Shown: positions 35,716-45,030, numbered from the stretch's first letter. The stretch: 64,000 nt of DNA from Flavobacteriaceae bacterium (GCA_002746415.1 NVXD01000004.1:144233-208232); one strand, 5' to 3'. Notes: generated from the sequence alone by a model not told the origin. Translations and numbers: made by a program.

Positions 35716-36144
35716 TCAATTGTTTTGTTCCACGTGGAACAATTTTATCATTTCCTCTTCTTTACTCCTCATTAAATCCTTTTGAGCTTCTGTTTTATCA
35801 TTGAAACCCAATAAATGAAGAATCCCATGAGACATAACGCGCAACAATTCATCATTAAATATAATATCCAAAGACTCAGCGTTCTCCCTAACCCTCTCAA
35901 TAGAGATAAAAATATCACTCGAAATTTGATTGCCGACTGAATAATCAAAAGTGATAATATCAGTATACGTGTCGTGCTTTAAATGTTTTTTGTTTATCTC
36001 CAGTAGATATGCATCATCACAAAAAATATAATTAATATCACCACAAAAACTATTCTCAACCTCAAAGATATTAAGAATCCAGTTTTTATAAAACTCGTTA
36101 TTATTTAATTTGAAGTCAGTCTCGTAATGAAATTCAATTATCAT
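35716..36144 (-). CDS. ybeY: Endoribonuclease YbeY (rRNA maturation factor)
   Basis: The 142-residue zinc-dependent enzyme is involved in 16S rRNA 3'-end maturation and ribosome quality control. The family core is present: HDTYTDIITFDY near residues 57-68, SSDIFISIERV near 75-85 and the metal motif SHGILHLLGFND with His106 and His110. In E. coli a third His completes the motif 10 residues after the first; here that position is Asp116. Bacteroidota YbeY proteins commonly vary there. The last codons, FHVEQNN, lie in parS-like site 2. It overlaps the DUF4175 gene by 11 bp and is 1 bp before mnmG. Confidence 0.93.
   Translation of the reverse strand: MIIEFHYETDFKLNNNEFYKNWILNIFEVENSFCGDINYIFCDDAYLLEINKKHLKHDTYTDIITFDYSVGNQISSDIFISIERVRENAESLDIIFNDELLRVMSHGILHLLGFNDKTEAQKDLMRSKEEEMIKLFHVEQNN
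35726..35741. promoter_or_regulatory. parS: parS-like ParB-binding site 2
   Basis: The same 16-bp palindrome TGTTCCACGTGGAACA as site 1, 2,371 bp away. It lies wholly inside the 3' end of ybeY, where it encodes FHVEQ. Symmetry extends to 18 bp (35725-35742). Confidence 0.88.
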
Positions 36145-39100
36145 TTTTAAAATATAGCTTTACCTTGTTTTGAAAAATATGCTGCAAAGGTAATGCTTGT
36201 CTATTTAAAATTTCAATTTGATTCTCATAATCCTCTAAAAGCTCGGGCTTTGTAGTAATGGGGTTTGTAAATGCATTCACATTAGTATTACTTTCTCTCT
36301 TTTCCTTTATACCTTGCTTTAAAGCGGCATTTTCCAATTTAAGTAATTGATGTTGAATCACATTAATTTTATTAAGGGTTCGCTGAGTAATTCCATTCTC
36401 TATTAAATCATTTTCGAAATTTTCCATTTGTTGAATCAACTTTAAGGCTAGTCCTTTATCATAAGCATTAATCATATCTTTTAATTGATTCTCCAATTGA
36501 CTTCTTATCAATTGTTGCTTTTTATAAATTTCATAAATCTCTCTAAGCTCTTCTTCATTCGTTTGTCCATTTCCAGATCCACCATTATTATCCCCTCCAG
36601 GTTGGTTGCTATTACCGTCATTACCATTCTGGCCGCCTTTACCTGACTGCCCATCACTTCCATCTTGGCCAGAACTCCCTTCCTCACCTTGATTCCCTTG
36701 TCCCTTTTTTCCATCTCCAGCTTGTTCTCCTTTTTCCCCCTTTGAGCCATCCTTCCCAGATGTGCCCATCTCTCCCATCTGCTTCTGAAGAGCTCCCTGT
36801 CCCTTAATAATATCTGGTAACTGAAAGCCTTCTTTGCTTTCTCCACTGCCAGATCCAGGGTTCATACTTTGTTGCATATTCTCCAAAATATCAGCCAGAA
36901 AATCGGCTAAACTATTTGAAGCATTCAATACATATTGCTGATATGATACTCCTTGGTATATTCTACTATCAGCTATACTTTCCAAACTTTTATCAATATT
37001 ATAATACACCTCCGTTATTTGTTCATTGACAAACTCAGACAACTCAGCCCTTCTAAGTGATAAAGAAAACAAACTATCGTCAACATGCTCAAACATACCC
37101 CTAAGCTCCTGTTGCTGTTTAATGTTATTAGAAAATTGTGAAACAGCAATTTCAGAATCTTCCATAGCATTATATAACTGCTCTTGTTTAAAAGAAAATG
37201 TAACGAGGTTGTCCAAAATTTGTCTAAGCATTTCAGCATCTTCGGTAATGGTTGCTTCACTACTACCAGAAGAAGATTGCTGTAGCTGCTCACTCATCTC
37301 TTTCATTTTTTGAGCAGCCGACTTTTGCTTTTTTATTGCATTGTTTCTAGACTCAAGGTTATCAACATCATTTGTAGAGGATCCATCATCACCTCTTTCC
37401 TTATTGAGTTCTTCTAGCGCTCCCTGTTGGTCAGATTTAATTTCTTCTTGTTTAGTTTCATCAATGTTCAATGACAAAGGCTTTTTTAGCCCTTCATTAT
37501 CTTTCTTTAATTCATCCAATTCTTCAGAAATTTCATCAAATTCATCATTCAACATTTCTTGTTGTTTAGGCGAAAAGTCTTCCATTCTAATTTTGGATAG
37601 CGTATTTTGTTTCTTGGATAATTGTTCCAAATCTTTAGCCAATTGACTAGCCTTTTCCGTAACATAGTAACGCTTCGTTAATTCAAGTAGCTGTTCTAAG
37701 CTACGTTCATTATTTTGTTGGTTTTTAGCAATCTCCTCAAGTTTCTTTGCTAATTCTTCTTTGTTAATCTTATCAGCAACTTTTTGCAACTCTTCTAAAA
37801 GCTTTTCATTCTTTCTAGCCTCTAATTCCTGCCGTTCTAACCTTTCTTTAAGAAATTGGTTTATCTCATCCTCCTTAACATTCTCATCCAAATTCTCCTT
37901 TAACTGTTTGCTGAACTTTTGCATCATGCTTTCTTGCAACTGTTGCTTGTTCAAAAAATCCATAATTTGAGTTTGAGAATTAAAATTTAATTCTTTGGTT
38001 TCTATTTGGTTTTTATTAATGTCCTTAAGAATTTCCTTTTGTTCTTTATACTTATCCAATGTATCCTCTAAGTTGTCTATAATAGATTCTCTTTTCTCTA
38101 ATATCTTGTTTTTCAATTGATTAGAGTCCGATAAAGCCATATTAAACACATTACTTCTACTAGTTTTACCATGGTGAATAGCATCATTATCGGTTGTTTG
38201 AAAATATAAACTATACTTCTTTCCGATGTCCAATGACAAGCCAGAAGGAAAAGTATAATAAAACTCATCAAAATTAGAATTCGGCCTGCCCAATTCTATA
38301 ATTTGCCTTTCTCTTGTTGACGAAGCATTATAACAAACCAATTGTATTGTGCTGACTTTATAATCATCAGAGACTTCACCAACAAAATATAGAACATTAG
38401 GATTTAAAGAATCAACTACTTTGATTACCTCAATTGATGGATAATCATCTTTTATTACATTAATGGTATACCCCAGTCTTTCATAGTCCTTTACATTGGT
38501 ATTAGATGTAGTAAGGTCATACAATAATTTAGCATAAATCTTTTTTTCAAAATGAAACATTTCATTCTTTCGCGAGAAAATTGCAGCAGTATCCTCTTCA
38601 ATAAGATGTATGCTCTCTGTATTTTTTCCTTTTATCTGCCACGTAACTTTAGTTCCTTCAGGTAGTATGGCATTACCGCTTCCTTTAATTGTTTCTGTTG
38701 GTTTTTCCGTATAGTTCGGATAATCCAAAAGCATATTGAATTCTTGAATTGAAGGCACAAACAAAGCATTCAATGTATATGTCCGAGATTGTATGTCATT
38801 TGCCAAAAAATAAAAATCAGTAGTCCTAAGTGGGGGTGGAAAAGAATATAGGTAACTACCTCTATCCTCTTGAAGCAAAAACTCCTTACCATTAATTACA
38901 ATAAAAACTTCTTCAGGTTTAAATTTCCCTATAGTTGCTACTTCAATAGTAAAGGATTCGCTTTCCAATACATCCAAATCGTTAGAAACCAAATGAAAAA
39001 CAAAAGGAGCAGGTGGCTCATAAGCCAAATCGTAATTTACAACCCTGTTATAAGAACCAAAAAATGAACTTAGATTCCCAGAAACCCAAATAAGGCATAA

Positions 39101-39607
39101 TATAGCCACAGGAATTATAAAGTACTTGGCATACTTAATGTTTTCAGAGAAATCTATTGCCTTATTAAATTGGAAAAGTGTCAGATTATCCGAACGTTGA
39201 ACAATACTAGCAAGTAATAATTCTGACCCATCCAGATCATCTGCCAAATCCAAAAGGTTATACAGTTTATCATCTACTTCAGGGAAGTGCCTACCAATTA
39301 ATATAGAAGCGTACTTATTACTAATTCCGCGCTTTAACTTAAAAAGGTAGAAAAGTGGGACAAGTATGTATTTATAAAGTAAACATAATTCAACGACAAC
39401 AAACAGAAAGAACAAAATGAGCCTTCCTATAGAGTTAAGCCACAAAAAGTACTCAACTCCCAAAGTGACCAAAAAATAAAGCAAGCCAAAGGACACAAAT
39501 AGTATTATTCCCCTTAAAAGTACTTTAGTATAGTACTTTTTTACAAATAGACTCAACTTCTTTAATATGTCGTCATAGCTATCCAATTGCACTTGTTTTA
39601 ACAGCAA
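36134..39607 (-). CDS. DUF4175 family large membrane/coiled-coil protein
   Basis: The 1,157-residue protein has two or three membrane helices near the N-terminus (about 33-75 and 162-185), then a beta-rich extracytoplasmic region (190-490) and a very long Glu/Lys/Gln-rich coiled coil (about 500-900). A Gly-rich low-complexity tract (about 920-1020) and a helical C-terminus follow. This matches the Bacteroidota family DUF4175, whose function is not established. Its coiled coil and membrane anchor suggest an envelope scaffold. It heads the ybeY-mnmG transcript and overlaps ybeY by 11 bp, an arrangement I recall from other flavobacteria. The opposite strand shows long open frames that are only shadows of the coiled coil. 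Confidence 0.82.
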   Translation of the reverse strand: MLLKQVQLDSYDDILKKLSLFVKKYYTKVLLRGIILFVSFGLLYFLVTLGVEYFLWLNSIGRLILFFLFVVVELCLLYKYILVPLFYLFKLKRGISNKYASILIGRHFPEVDDKLYNLLDLADDLDGSELLLASIVQRSDNLTLFQFNKAIDFSENIKYAKYFIIPVAILCLIWVSGNLSSFFGSYNRVVNYDLAYEPPAPFVFHLVSNDLDVLESESFTIEVATIGKFKPEEVFIVINGKEFLLQEDRGSYLYSFPPPLRTTDFYFLANDIQSRTYTLNALFVPSIQEFNMLLDYPNYTEKPTETIKGSGNAILPEGTKVTWQIKGKNTESIHLIEEDTAAIFSRKNEMFHFEKKIYAKLLYDLTTSNTNVKDYERLGYTINVIKDDYPSIEVIKVVDSLNPNVLYFVGEVSDDYKVSTIQLVCYNASSTRERQIIELGRPNSNFDEFYYTFPSGLSLDIGKKYSLYFQTTDNDAIHHGKTSRSNVFNMALSDSNQLKNKILEKRESIIDNLEDTLDKYKEQKEILKDINKNQIETKELNFNSQTQIMDFLNKQQLQESMMQKFSKQLKENLDENVKEDEINQFLKERLERQELEARKNEKLLEELQKVADKINKEELAKKLEEIAKNQQNNERSLEQLLELTKRYYVTEKASQLAKDLEQLSKKQNTLSKIRMEDFSPKQQEMLNDEFDEISEELDELKKDNEGLKKPLSLNIDETKQEEIKSDQQGALEELNKERGDDGSSTNDVDNLESRNNAIKKQKSAAQKMKEMSEQLQQSSSGSSEATITEDAEMLRQILDNLVTFSFKQEQLYNAMEDSEIAVSQFSNNIKQQQELRGMFEHVDDSLFSLSLRRAELSEFVNEQITEVYYNIDKSLESIADSRIYQGVSYQQYVLNASNSLADFLADILENMQQSMNPGSGSGESKEGFQLPDIIKGQGALQKQMGEMGTSGKDGSKGEKGEQAGDGKKGQGNQGEEGSSGQDGSDGQSGKGGQNGNDGNSNQPGGDNNGGSGNGQTNEEELREIYEIYKKQQLIRSQLENQLKDMINAYDKGLALKLIQQMENFENDLIENGITQRTLNKINVIQHQLLKLENAALKQGIKEKRESNTNVNAFTNPITTKPELLEDYENQIEILNRQALPLQHIFQNKVKLYFKNDN
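36560..36860 (-). repeat. Gly-rich, collagen-like low-complexity tract in the DUF4175 protein
   Basis: About 100 codons encode runs of Gly with Lys, Glu, Gln, Asp, Asn and Ser, including many GxxG and Gly-X-Y-like triplets such as GKDGSKGEKGEQ. The tract is hydrophilic and probably disordered. It separates the coiled coil from the C-terminal helices. Confidence 0.7.
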
Positions 39608-39737
39608 GATACCTGATACTTATAAATCCATCTTAAAAAAACTGTTAAAACCATATCCAGCATATAAAAAAAGGATAGCGTATTGAGCAAATTATTGCAT
39701 TGCTAAACCAAGTGTTTACTTTCTTACAACTTTCAAA

Positions 39738-40199
39738 TTATAATGGCACAGCATATGTTTGTTTAATTTCACCCATTACAAAAGTGCTATGAGCGCTTCC
39801 AATTGCCTGGATATCCCCTAAACGATTCAACACAAAATCTTGATAATGTTTCATATCCTTGACCAAAACCTTTAACAAAAAATCATAGTCCCCAGAAATA
39901 TTATAGCATTCGGTAACTTCATGTATCAGAAGGATGTCTTTTACAAATTGTTTACCCAATTCTTTAGTATGTTGCTTAAGTGTAATATTACAAAAAACGA
40001 TGAGTTCCCTATTCAGTTTACTAGCATCAAGAATAGCAGCATATTTTTTGATATATCCCTCTCTTTCTAATTTTCTTACTCGTTCATAAATAGGTGTTGG
40101 AGATAAATGAATTCTTTCAGAGAGTTCCTTTGTGGTAATATTAGAATTATTCTGAAGTAACTTCAATATGGCAACATCAGTAGTATCCAAATCTTTCAT
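39738..40199 (-). CDS. Lrp/AsnC family transcriptional regulator
   Basis: The 153-residue protein has an N-terminal winged helix-turn-helix (residues 4-62, with TTKELSERIHLSPTPIYERVRKLEREGYIKKY) and a C-terminal RAM/AsnC ligand-binding domain (68-150, with ECYNISGDYDFLLKVLVKDM). Lrp-type regulators sense amino acids, often methionine, leucine or asparagine. It is divergent from metE with a 158-bp shared intergenic region, so control of metE is a natural guess. Length and domain order are normal. Confidence 0.93.
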   Translation of the reverse strand: MKDLDTTDVAILKLLQNNSNITTKELSERIHLSPTPIYERVRKLEREGYIKKYAAILDASKLNRELIVFCNITLKQHTKELGKQFVKDILLIHEVTECYNISGDYDFLLKVLVKDMKHYQDFVLNRLGDIQAIGSAHSTFVMGEIKQTYAVPL

Positions 40200-40264
40200 A
40201 GTTAAAATATCTGTTTAGTGTTTCTTTTGACCATTTAAATACTTGATTACACTGTATAACACGT

Positions 40265-40272
40265 CAAAAGTA
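40265..40272 (-). promoter_or_regulatory. -7 promoter element for the Lrp gene
   Basis: The minus strand reads TACTTTTG, fitting TAnnTTTG, 65 bp before the Lrp ATG. It lies in the region shared with the metE promoter. Confidence 0.38.
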
Positions 40273-40323
40273 TACAAAAACACTTTATTTAAACACTTTT
40301 TAAGAATAACCATCTAGATATAA

Positions 40324-40331
40324 TAATTTTG
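40324..40331 (+). promoter_or_regulatory. -7 promoter element for metE
   Basis: TAATTTTG fits TAnnTTTG and ends 26 bp before the metE ATG. No riboswitch-like structure is seen in the short leader, so control is more likely by the divergent Lrp protein. Confidence 0.42.
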
Positions 40332-40357
40332 ACCAAAAATATAAAAATATCATATAA

Positions 40358-42667
40358 ATGAAAACCACAAACTTAGGCTACCCCAGAATTGGAGATAAAC
40401 GAGAACTTAAAAAGGCTTGTGAAAACTACTGGTCCGAGCAAAATACAATTCATGAACTACAAGAAGTCGCCAAAGAAATAAGAACCCGCAATTGGACTTT
40501 ACAAAAGGAACTTGGAATAGACCTTATTCCTTCCAACGATTTCTCACTATACGATCAAGTATTAGATTTATCTTTAACACTAAACTGCATCCCTGAACGA
40601 TATAATGCATTGAAAAATAAAGGGTCACTCATTGATGTATATTTTGCAATGGCGCGCGGTGTTCAAAAAAATGGATTAGACATTACCGCAATGGAAATGA
40701 CGAAATGGTTTGATACAAATTATCATTACATAGTACCAGAATTTGCAAGAAATCAAGAGTTTATACTTTTATCCACCAAAATATTTGATGAATACAAAGA
40801 AGCATTGGCATTAGGTATAAAAACAAAACCTGTGTTAATCGGACCTGTATCATATTTGCTCTTAGGAAAGGAAAAAGAAAAAGGTTTTCACAGAATTGAT
40901 TTGCTAGCCAAACTTTTACCCGTCTATTTGGAAATTATAAAGCAATTATGCGATTTAGGTGTCACATATATCCAGTTTGATGAGCCATATTTAGCAATGG
41001 ACTTAACGCAAAAAGAACAAAAAGCATTACGACATGTATATGCAGAAATTGAAAAATCATTTCCAAAATTAAAAGTCTTCTTAGCTACCTATTTTAACGA
41101 TTGCCGCGATAATTTAGAAACCGCGCTATCATTACCAGTACATACCTTACATATAGATTTGATACGCAACCCAGCACAACTAACAAGTATCTTAACTCAT
41201 AGCAACTTAAACAAAAATATGTGCTTATCACTAGGGGTAGTTGATGGTAGAAATATTTGGAAAAACGATTTTGAACAATCACTTTCTCTAATTCAACAAG
41301 CCATTAGGGCCATTGGTCCTGAAAGAATTTATATAGCGCCATCTTGTTCCTTATTGCACGTTCCTTGCAACTTAGAAATTGAAAAAAACGTGGCTTCTGA
41401 AGTGAAGCAGTGGCTGGCATTTGCAAAACAAAAATTGGAAGAAGTGATTGTTTTAAAGCAATTAATTTCAAATGAAAACATAGAAGAAACTAAAAACAAA
41501 TTGCAAGAAAATAGTAAAGCAATTCAAAATAGAAACTCATCAACCTTGATTCATGATGTGGCAGTAAAACAACGTGTCTTAGCCTTAAAGAAAGAAGATT
41601 CTCAACGAAATAGTAGTTTTAAGATTAGGCAATCAATCCAGAAATCTGTATTAAAACTTCCCTTGTTGCCAACAACAACTATTGGTTCTTTTCCGCAAAC
41701 AAAAGAAGTTCGTGGTTGGAGACAAAAATTCAAAAAAGGAATATTAAGTAAATCCGAATATGATCAATTGATAGCAAAAGAAACCAAAGAAGCCATTGCC
41801 TTTCAAGAAGAAACAGGAATTGATGTATTAGTGCATGGGGAATTTGAACGCAATGATATGGTAGAGTATTTTGGAGAACAATTAAGTGGATTTGCATTTA
41901 CTAGTTTTGGTTGGGTACAGAGTTACGGAAGTCGATGTGTAAAACCTCCTATTATTTATGGAGATGTTTCTAGAAAAAAGCCAATGACAGTAAGATGGTC
42001 ATCCTTTGCTCAATCATTGACAAAAAAACTGGTGAAAGGAATGTTAACTGGTCCTGTTACTATATTGCAATGGTCTTTTGTGAGAAATGATCAACCAAGA
42101 TCAGCAACTTGTAATCAAATAGCCTTAGCCCTACGTGATGAAGTGACAGATTTAGAAAAGGCAGGGCTAAAAATTATTCAAATAGATGAACCAGCAATTA
42201 GAGAAGGTTTGCCATTACGTAAAAACGAGTGGTCATCATATTTAGAATGGGCTATAAAAGCATTTCGGATATCAGCAAGTGGTGTTGCCGATGAAACTCA
42301 AATTCATACCCATATGTGTTATTCTGAATTCAATGATATTATACAAAATATTGCAGATATGGATGCAGATGTAATTACAATTGAATGCTCTCGTTCACAA
42401 ATGGAATTACTAGATGTCTTTTCAGAATTTAACTATCCCAACGAAATAGGACCTGGGGTTTATGATATCCATTCACCTAGGGTCCCTTCAAAAAATGAAA
42501 TGTTGGCATTATTGGAAAAAGCATCAAAACTAATCCCAAAAGAAAATCTTTGGGTAAATCCGGATTGCGGACTTAAAACAAGACATTGGCCAGAAACCAA
42601 AAAAGCGCTTGTTGAAATGGTGAAATCGGCTCAAGAGTTGCGACAATCAACTCAGGTAAATACATAA
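40358..42667 (+). CDS. metE: Cobalamin-independent methionine synthase
   Basis: The 769-residue enzyme transfers a methyl group from 5-methyltetrahydropteroyl-triglutamate to homocysteine. It has both (beta/alpha)8 barrels: the N-terminal one begins TTNLGYPRIGDKRELKKA and the C-terminal one begins PTTTIGSFPQT near residue 443. The zinc ligands are present as His652 and Cys654 (HMC), Glu676 (ITIE) and Cys737 (NPDCGLKTR), each exactly 11 residues later than in the E. coli enzyme. Length is close to the usual 750-760. The gene stands alone, with a divergent Lrp regulator upstream and no clear terminator downstream. Confidence 0.97.
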   Translation: MKTTNLGYPRIGDKRELKKACENYWSEQNTIHELQEVAKEIRTRNWTLQKELGIDLIPSNDFSLYDQVLDLSLTLNCIPERYNALKNKGSLIDVYFAMARGVQKNGLDITAMEMTKWFDTNYHYIVPEFARNQEFILLSTKIFDEYKEALALGIKTKPVLIGPVSYLLLGKEKEKGFHRIDLLAKLLPVYLEIIKQLCDLGVTYIQFDEPYLAMDLTQKEQKALRHVYAEIEKSFPKLKVFLATYFNDCRDNLETALSLPVHTLHIDLIRNPAQLTSILTHSNLNKNMCLSLGVVDGRNIWKNDFEQSLSLIQQAIRAIGPERIYIAPSCSLLHVPCNLEIEKNVASEVKQWLAFAKQKLEEVIVLKQLISNENIEETKNKLQENSKAIQNRNSSTLIHDVAVKQRVLALKKEDSQRNSSFKIRQSIQKSVLKLPLLPTTTIGSFPQTKEVRGWRQKFKKGILSKSEYDQLIAKETKEAIAFQEETGIDVLVHGEFERNDMVEYFGEQLSGFAFTSFGWVQSYGSRCVKPPIIYGDVSRKKPMTVRWSSFAQSLTKKLVKGMLTGPVTILQWSFVRNDQPRSATCNQIALALRDEVTDLEKAGLKIIQIDEPAIREGLPLRKNEWSSYLEWAIKAFRISASGVADETQIHTHMCYSEFNDIIQNIADMDADVITIECSRSQMELLDVFSEFNYPNEIGPGVYDIHSPRVPSKNEMLALLEKASKLIPKENLWVNPDCGLKTRHWPETKKALVEMVKSAQELRQSTQVNT

Positions 42668-42935
42668 ACCAATAGTATTCAACAAAGTTTTTGTGTGTTC
42701 TAACAGTGTTTAATAGCCCTGAACAATATAAAAAGTATGAAAAACGTATTCATAACCAACAAATTTACAAACCGCATAATTTGACACTGCCCATCCACAT
42801 CAAATCAAAATGTCAGCATATCTAATCCATCGATAAATTCAAGTTTTCAAGCAGTTCTGGAAACTATTTTGGCCGTAAAGTAAATACAATCTCAAACCTC
42901 TTAGTTGGTTTCATAATTTAATAGTATCAATCTAC
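42668..42935. other. Intergenic stretch without a recognised feature
   Basis: The 268 bp between metE and the GNAT promoter element are AT-rich. I see no plausible coding frame, strong hairpin or insertion-sequence end here. Confidence 0.6.
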
Positions 42936-42943
42936 TAAATTTG
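42936..42943 (+). promoter_or_regulatory. -7 promoter element for the GNAT gene
   Basis: TAAATTTG matches TAnnTTTG and ends 19 bp before the ATG at 42963. A TTGG at 42905-42908 is too far for a normal -33 element. Confidence 0.4.
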
Positions 42944-42962
42944 TATTATAAATACATTTTCA

Positions 42963-43463
42963 ATGTCAGAACAACTAATCATTAGGCCTGCAACTCATAA
43001 AGATGTGCCTGAAATATTAGAAATCCTCAATTTCGAAATCAAAAATTCAACCGTAGTATATGATTATGAAGAAAGGTCTTTAACACAGCAACTGGAATGG
43101 TTTAATTCAAAAAGAGAATCCAATATGCCTGTCTTGATTGTAGAAAAGGATGCAAAGATTTTGGGTTACGGGACTTTCGGAATTTACAGGCCATGGGAGG
43201 CTTACAAATACAGTGTGGAACATTCCATTTATGTTTGTAATACCGCTAGAGGTCTGGGGGTTGGAAAAAAATTAATGGAAACATTGATTTCACAAGCAAA
43301 AAACAAGGGGTATCATACCATGATTGCCGGAATAGATGCCGAGAATAATGGTAGCTATAGCTTTCATGAAAAATTTGGTTTTAAAGAAGTGGGGCGATTC
43401 AATGAAGTTGGATATAAATTTGATAGGTGGCTGGATTTAATCTTTATGCAGTTGTATTTATAG
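42963..43463 (+). CDS. GNAT N-acetyltransferase (phosphinothricin acetyltransferase-like)
   Basis: The 166-residue protein has the GNAT fold with the acetyl-CoA pyrophosphate loop ARGLGVGKKLMETL near residues 97-110 and the ENNGSYSFHEKFGFKEVGRF block near 124-143. The N-terminus IRPATHKDVPEILEILNFEI and the VEHSIYVCNTARGLG block are characteristic of the PAT/YncA branch, whose members acetylate phosphinothricin, methionine sulfoximine or related amino acids. The natural substrate here is unknown. It ends 58 bp before gltX and has its own promoter element. Confidence 0.88.
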   Translation: MSEQLIIRPATHKDVPEILEILNFEIKNSTVVYDYEERSLTQQLEWFNSKRESNMPVLIVEKDAKILGYGTFGIYRPWEAYKYSVEHSIYVCNTARGLGVGKKLMETLISQAKNKGYHTMIAGIDAENNGSYSFHEKFGFKEVGRFNEVGYKFDRWLDLIFMQLYL

Positions 43464-43471
43464 ACATATCC

Positions 43472-43505
43472 TTTGCCATTATCTGTTGCACATAAATTAT
43501 CTTTG
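43472..43505 (+). promoter_or_regulatory. Promoter of gltX (-33 and -7 elements)
   Basis: TTTG at 43472-43475 and TATCTTTG at 43498-43505 are separated by 22 bp and match the Bacteroidota -33/-7 pattern. The ATG of gltX follows 16 bp later, which also supports the start at 43522. Confidence 0.5.
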
Positions 43506-43521
43506 CCAAAATTCAGTTTTA

Positions 43522-45030
43522 ATGAGTCATAAAGTACGTGTTCGTTTTGCACCAAGTCCAACAGGGCCTTTGCATATTGGAGGTGTCCGCACCGCATTGT
43601 TTAATTATCTCTTTGCTAAGAAAAATGGAGGTGACTTTATTCTAAGGATTGAGGATACCGATCAAAACCGCTATGTTGAAGGCGCAGAACAATATACAAT
43701 TGATGCACTCAACTGGTGCAACATTCCATTTGATGAAGGGCCGGGTAAAGAAGGTGCATTTGGGCCATATAGACAAAGTGAACGCAAACACTTGTACAAA
43801 CAATATGCTGATGAGTTGATTACAAAAGGAAACGCCTATTATGCCTTTGATACAGCTGATAAATTGGATTTTCATAGAAAGGACCATGAAGCCAAGGGAA
43901 AAACCTTTATTTACAATTGGCACAATAGACTTAAATTGTCCAATTCACTTTCTCTATCCTCAGAAGAAGTAAAAAACAAATTAGATTCTGGCGAAGCTTA
44001 TGTTATCCGATTTAAGTCACCACAAGATGAGACATTACATCTAAAAGACAGTATCCGTGGAGACATAAAGATTGACACCAATGTTTTGGATGATAAGGTG
44101 CTTTTTAAAAGTGATGGCATGCCCACTTACCACCTAGCAAATATTGTGGATGACCATTTAATGGAAATAACTCATGTAATTCGTGGAGAAGAATGGTTAC
44201 CCTCTTTGGCTTTACACCAATTGCTATATGATGCTTTTGGTTGGAAAGCTCCAGAATTTTCACATTTACCATTGATTATGAAACCGGTTGGTAAGGGCAA
44301 GCTTAGTAAAAGAGATGGTGACAAACTTGGTTTTCCAGTTTTTCCACTTTCATGGAACGAATCAATAGGATATAAAGAAACAGGTTATTTTCCTGAAGCT
44401 GTTATCAATTTTCTGGCCATGTTGGGCTGGAATCCAGGAACAGAACAAGAAATTTTTAGTTTGAAAGAACTTGTTAATACCTTTAGTTTAGCACGAGTGA
44501 ACAAATCTGGTGCCAGGTTTGATCCTGAAAAAACCAAATGGTACAACCAAAACTATTTACAACAAAAAAGTAATAGAGAGTTGGCAAAGTTGTTTGCTGT
44601 TGAAATCAAAAAAAGACATATCGACCCTGCTCAAGGCGACAATAAAGATTACTTGCAGGAAGTGGTTTCCCTAATCAAAGAACGAGCAACTTTTGTTTCA
44701 GATTTTTGGGATTTGAGTGACTACTTTTTTGTGCACCCTTCTTCCTATGCGGAAAAGGCCGTAAAAAAACAATGGAAAGAAGGTACTGCAGCTATAATGA
44801 ATGAATTGGTAGCGGTTCTAGAAACAATTACAGATTTCTCCTCGGCAAATGTTGAGGCAGTTGTAAAAGAATGGATTGCTGAGAAAGAACTTTCATTTGG
44901 TAAAGTAATGCCTCCTCTGCGATTGATTATTGTTGGTGACATGAAAGGGCCTCATATTTTTGACATACTTGGGCTAATAGGTAAAGAAACAAGTATTTTA
45001 CGCATAAAAAAAGCAGTAGAAATACTTTAA
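43522..45030 (+). CDS. gltX: Glutamate-tRNA ligase
   Basis: I place the start at 43522 (502 residues) because the family begins with VRVRFAPSPTGPLHIGGVRTALFNYLFAK a few residues in; an upstream in-frame ATG would overlap the promoter. The HIGH motif is HIGG and the KMSKS motif is KLSKRDGDKLG near residue 254. The FDEGP and EWLPSLALHQLLYDAFGW blocks are typical of bacterial GluRS, which charges tRNA-Glu. The C-terminal anticodon-binding helices are complete. glnS is also in this window, so this enzyme need not be non-discriminating. Confidence 0.97.
   Translation: MSHKVRVRFAPSPTGPLHIGGVRTALFNYLFAKKNGGDFILRIEDTDQNRYVEGAEQYTIDALNWCNIPFDEGPGKEGAFGPYRQSERKHLYKQYADELITKGNAYYAFDTADKLDFHRKDHEAKGKTFIYNWHNRLKLSNSLSLSSEEVKNKLDSGEAYVIRFKSPQDETLHLKDSIRGDIKIDTNVLDDKVLFKSDGMPTYHLANIVDDHLMEITHVIRGEEWLPSLALHQLLYDAFGWKAPEFSHLPLIMKPVGKGKLSKRDGDKLGFPVFPLSWNESIGYKETGYFPEAVINFLAMLGWNPGTEQEIFSLKELVNTFSLARVNKSGARFDPEKTKWYNQNYLQQKSNRELAKLFAVEIKKRHIDPAQGDNKDYLQEVVSLIKERATFVSDFWDLSDYFFVHPSSYAEKAVKKQWKEGTAAIMNELVAVLETITDFSSANVEAVVKEWIAEKELSFGKVMPPLRLIIVGDMKGPHIFDILGLIGKETSILRIKKAVEIL

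Noticed and set aside
37026..37970. Several long open frames on the plus strand opposite the DUF4175 coiled coil.
   Set aside because: They are rich in Ser, Leu and Phe, as expected for the reverse reading of Glu/Lys/Gln-rich helices, and have no start context.
40200..40357. A possible SAM or cobalamin riboswitch upstream of metE.
   Set aside because: The leader after the promoter element is about 20-25 bases and there is no conserved stem set.
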